Source: an uncultured Verrucomicrobiae bacterium
GTDB taxonomy: Bacteria > Verrucomicrobiota > Verrucomicrobiia > Verrucomicrobiales > Akkermansiaceae
Reading direction: 5' to 3'
Assembly (NCBI GenBank): GCA_937957985.1
Contig: CALGOH010000123.1
Coordinates: forward strand, 1 to 44,327
Length of the DNA stretch: 44,327 bases
The first letter of the stretch is position 1. The number at the start of each line of letters is the position of its first letter. Positions 41,898-44,327 of this stretch are shown here, piece after piece. Position numbers and translations under genes: made by a program. The notes under the pieces are model-generated. The model was given only the letters and a program-made list of their open reading frames with translations. It was not told where the DNA came from and ran no database searches.

Positions 41898-42731
41898 GTG
41901 CCACCCACCAACGAGCAGGTTCTCGATGATTCCTCGACGCTACCGGTCGCGGGTCGGAGGTGGTGGTGGTGTCCGCTGGAAACCCTCGCCGCGCTCGGCG
42001 CCTTCGCCTACTGGGGCGTGTTCGGGCTGCTCTTCACCCTCGTGGCGATCCCGCTCTGCCTCGTTCTTCCCAAGCGCAGGGCCGAGGTTCTCGGCCGCGG
42101 CCTGTTGCACCGCGCCTTCCGCGTCTTCGTCAGCTACCTCCGGATCACCGGCCTGGTCCACGCCGATCTCACGTCGCTCGCACCGCTTCGCCGGCTCCGC
42201 GAACCGGTGATCATCGCCCCCAACCACACCTCGCTGTGGGATGCGGTCTTCGTCATCGCCTGCCTGCCGCAGCCGATCTGCATCATGAAGGACAGTATCC
42301 TGCGCAATCCCTTCCTCGGCGGCGGCGCCCGGCTGGCGGGATACATCCCCAACGGCCATTCCTCGCGCCTCGTGCGCGACGCCTCCGACGCCCTCCGGCG
42401 AGGCGGCCAGCTCCTGCTTTTCCCGGAAGGCACCCGCACGCGTCGCGACCGACGCTGGATCAATCCTCTCAAGGGCGGCTGCGCCCTCATCGCCCGGCGT
42501 GCCGGCACCCCCGTCTACCCGGTCTTCATCCGCAGCAACACCCGCTTTCTCGAGAAGGGGTGGCCGCTGTGGAAACGCCCCGTCTTCCCCATCCGCATCA
42601 GCTTCGAGCTCGGCGAACCGCTCGAAACCGCCGACGGGGAATCCGCCAAGGACTTCACCCTGCGCCTGCAGCAGGTCTACGAAGACAACCTCTCCCGCGC
42701 CCACAAGCTGCGGCGCCAGATCGAGGAGTGA
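41898..42731 (+). CDS. 1-acyl-glycerol-3-phosphate-type acyltransferase (PlsC family)
   Basis: A 277-residue acyltransferase with an N-terminal membrane segment (AALGAFAYWGVFGLLFTLVAIPLCLVL). The active site is NHTSLWDAVF (HxxxxD) and the acyl-acceptor site is LFPEGTRTRRD; KGGCALIARRAGTPVYPVFI follows. It transfers an acyl group from ACP or CoA to a lysophospholipid or other hydroxyl. Proximity to the KS/dehydratase genes suggests that it loads the pathway's acyl product onto a lipid, as in aryl-polyene clusters. The start overlaps the upstream non-coding end of the convergent dehydratase by none; about 107 bases separate the starts. A repeat pair follows immediately. Confidence 0.88.
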   Translation: MPPTNEQVLDDSSTLPVAGRRWWWCPLETLAALGAFAYWGVFGLLFTLVAIPLCLVLPKRRAEVLGRGLLHRAFRVFVSYLRITGLVHADLTSLAPLRRLREPVIIAPNHTSLWDAVFVIACLPQPICIMKDSILRNPFLGGGARLAGYIPNGHSSRLVRDASDALRRGGQLLLFPEGTRTRRDRRWINPLKGGCALIARRAGTPVYPVFIRSNTRFLEKGWPLWKRPVFPIRISFELGEPLETADGESAKDFTLRLQQVYEDNLSRAHKLRRQIEE

Positions 42732-42732
42732 C

Positions 42733-42898
42733 TTTGGAAGTGCGGAGGCTTGCCTCCGCTTTCGAACCACCGGTAACGGGATCGCGGGAGCAGGCTTCGC
42801 ATCGAGGTCTCCGGCGCTTTCCCTGTAATGCCGGGCCGAGGCGAAGGACGGAACGAAGGGTCCGCTCCCAAAGCGGAGGCAAGCCTCCGCACTCCAAA
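42733..42898. repeat. Inverted pair of palindromic repeats downstream of plsC
   Basis: Units at 42733-42762 and 42870-42898 are reverse complements with one indel. Each has a head TTTGGAGTG (TTTGGAAGTG in the left copy) and a hairpin GCGGAGGC-TT-GCCTCCGC. The head resembles the CTTGGAGG head of the units at 7183 and 10960, so they may belong to one superfamily. The 107-base spacer contains no gene. Confidence 0.85.
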
Positions 42899-42988
42899 CC
42901 CATTCCGCATTCGACAAGCCGCCGCTCCCGCCCCTACCCTCCCGCGCCGCGGCCGGAAAGACGGACTTTCCGCCGCCCTTCCCGCCTC

Positions 42989-44128
42989 ATGAAAGCCATT
43001 CTCGCCCTCGAAGACGGCCGCCTGTTTGAAGGACGCTCATTCGGTGCCACCGGCACCAGCACCGGTGAAATCTGCTTCAACACCTCGATGACCGGCTACC
43101 AGGAGGTCATCACCGATCCGTCCTACCGGGGACAGATCGTCACCATGACCTACCCGCAGATCGGCAACTACGGCGTCAATCCCGACGACGCCGAATCCGC
43201 CTCGCCCCACGTCCGCGGCTTCGTCATCGGCGAGCTTTCCCCGATCGCCTCGAACTACCGCTCGCGCCAGACACTGGCCGAATATTTCGCCGAGCACGGC
43301 ATCCTCGGCATCGAGCACGTCGATACCCGCGCGCTGACCAAGCACCTGCGCTCGCTGGGCGCGATGCGCGCCTGCCTCACCACCGAACTCACCGGCGAGG
43401 AAGCCGTCGCCGAGGCGAAAAAATCGCCCTCGATGGAAGGCGCGGACCTCGTGAAGGAAGTCACCTGCGCCGAAGGCTACGCCTGGGAACAGGACTCGCG
43501 CCGCTTCACCATGCCCAACACCGTCACCGGTCAGGAAGGCAACTGGGCCACGCTGCCTCCGATCCGCAGCCGCATCGTCGCCTACGATTTCGGCATCAAA
43601 TACAACATCCTCCGCCGCCTGCGCCAGGTCGGCTTCGAGGTCGAGGTCGTGCCCTCCACCACCCCCGCCGACGCCGTGCTGAAAAGGGACCCCGACGGCA
43701 TCTTTCTCTCCAACGGCCCCGGCGATCCCGCCGCCCTGCCCTACATCCACGAGGAGGTGAAGAAGCTCATCGGCAAGAAGCCCATCTTCGGCATCTGCCT
43801 CGGCAACCAGATCCTCGGCCACGTCTTCGGCGGCAGGACCTTCAAGCTCAAGTTCGGCCACCACGGCGGCAACCAGCCGGTCAAGGACCTCCGCTCCGGG
43901 AAGATCTCCATCACCTCCCAGAACCACGGCTTCGCCGTCGATCCCGAGTCCTTCGACACCAATGTGGAAGTCACCCACATCAACCTCAACGACGACACCG
44001 TCGAGGGCATCCGGCACAAGGAGCACCCGGTCTTCAGTGTCCAGTACCACCCCGAGGCCGCCCCCGGCCCGCACGACGCGACCTACTTCTTCGATGAGTT
44101 CGCGGACCTCGTCGAGCAGTCGAAGTAG
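42989..44128 (+). CDS. carA: Carbamoyl-phosphate synthase small chain
   Basis: A 379-residue glutaminase subunit of carbamoyl-phosphate synthase, which supplies ammonia for arginine and pyrimidine synthesis. N-terminal domain: LEDGRLFEGRSFGATGTSTGEICFNTSMTGYQEVITDPSYRGQIV. The C-terminal class I glutaminase has the nucleophile Cys in PIFGICLGNQILG and the His/Glu of FSVQYHPEAAPGPHD. Start ATG 42989. carB is not in the window. Confidence 0.96.
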   Translation: MKAILALEDGRLFEGRSFGATGTSTGEICFNTSMTGYQEVITDPSYRGQIVTMTYPQIGNYGVNPDDAESASPHVRGFVIGELSPIASNYRSRQTLAEYFAEHGILGIEHVDTRALTKHLRSLGAMRACLTTELTGEEAVAEAKKSPSMEGADLVKEVTCAEGYAWEQDSRRFTMPNTVTGQEGNWATLPPIRSRIVAYDFGIKYNILRRLRQVGFEVEVVPSTTPADAVLKRDPDGIFLSNGPGDPAALPYIHEEVKKLIGKKPIFGICLGNQILGHVFGGRTFKLKFGHHGGNQPVKDLRSGKISITSQNHGFAVDPESFDTNVEVTHINLNDDTVEGIRHKEHPVFSVQYHPEAAPGPHDATYFFDEFADLVEQSK

Positions 44129-44165
44129 GCTGGAAAACGCTTCAAAACTCGTTTAACCTCAGCTC

Positions 44166-44327
44166 GTGAGCGAAATCGTCCGCGACCCCGAAACCATGGG
44201 AGGCACCCCGGTCTTCCGTGGCACGCGCGTGCCGGTGAAAACGCTCTTCGACTATCTCAAGGCCGGCGACACGATCGCCGAATTCCTCGACGATTTCCCG
44301 ACCGTGGTCCGGGAGCGGGTCGTTTCG
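44166..44327 (+). CDS. DUF433 protein, 5' part only (window edge)
   Basis: A GTG start at 44166 begins SEIVRDPETMGGTPVFRGTRVPVKTLFDYLKAGDTIAEFLDDFPTV, the N-terminal half of a DUF433 protein (split here: GGTPVFRGTRVPV is the hallmark). Such proteins are often antitoxins of VapC-like or DUF5615 nucleases encoded immediately downstream. The gene is cut by the end of the window after 54 codons. Confidence 0.9.
   Translation, partial: MSEIVRDPETMGGTPVFRGTRVPVKTLFDYLKAGDTIAEFLDDFPTVVRERVVS

Overview
This is a GC-rich (roughly two-thirds GC by eye) bacterial chromosome segment. Gene families and codon use suggest Verrucomicrobiota, probably Verrucomicrobiae. That placement is inference from family content (exported Ni-SOD, DUF1287, repeat-rich intergenic DNA, small Pro/Ala-rich membrane proteins); there is no rRNA to confirm it. 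An Illumina adapter is embedded at 19178-19219, so this is a short-read assembly and at least one gene is chimeric there.

Layout. 114-2584: arsenic operon (arsR, DUF6428, arsC, acr3) with a clear operator. 2594-2985: small membrane-protein gene inside a perfect inverted repeat. 2995-6143 (minus): recQ, an SH3-like exported protein and an exported nickel superoxide dismutase. 6217-12729 (plus): hemL, a large AAA_14/DUF4143 ATPase with an extra C-terminal nuclease-like domain, a photolyase-like protein lacking the N-terminal antenna domain, and three envelope proteins. 12791-14094 (minus): thioredoxin and two Pro-rich membrane-anchored proteins. 14252-18099 (plus): a Tat-exported PhoX/DUF839 protein, DAHP synthase and an M29-like peptidase. 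18100-20300: repeats plus the adapter-interrupted radical SAM gene.

20293-24121 looks like a small island. It has initiator tRNA-fMet preceded by a degenerate tRNA-like copy, a lower-GC TerB/SAP/RecB-nuclease-like protein, a Fic AMP-transferase with a palindromic upstream site, and a tyrosine-recombinase remnant. 24124-30678 (minus) is a TetR-controlled tripartite RND efflux operon with four-base overlaps and a perfect TetR operator. 30776-36594 (minus) is a compact housekeeping run (CPBP protease, comF, accD, folC, SDR, zinc-ribbon protein) in which a ParE/RelE toxin-antitoxin pair sits between accD and folC. 36649-42731 is a small fatty-acid/polyene-like cluster: beta-helix protein, a KS-like subunit without the active-site Cys, an intact KS, a degenerate acyl-activating enzyme, a hotdog dehydratase and a PlsC acyltransferase. 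carA and the start of a DUF433 gene close the window.

A recurring theme is palindromic repeats in inverted pairs (REP/REPIN-like) of several sequence families. One family occurs in frame inside hemL and at the 3' end of the photolyase-like gene, encoding the same short peptide, and its hairpin stems show compensatory base changes. No REP-type transposase was seen in the window.
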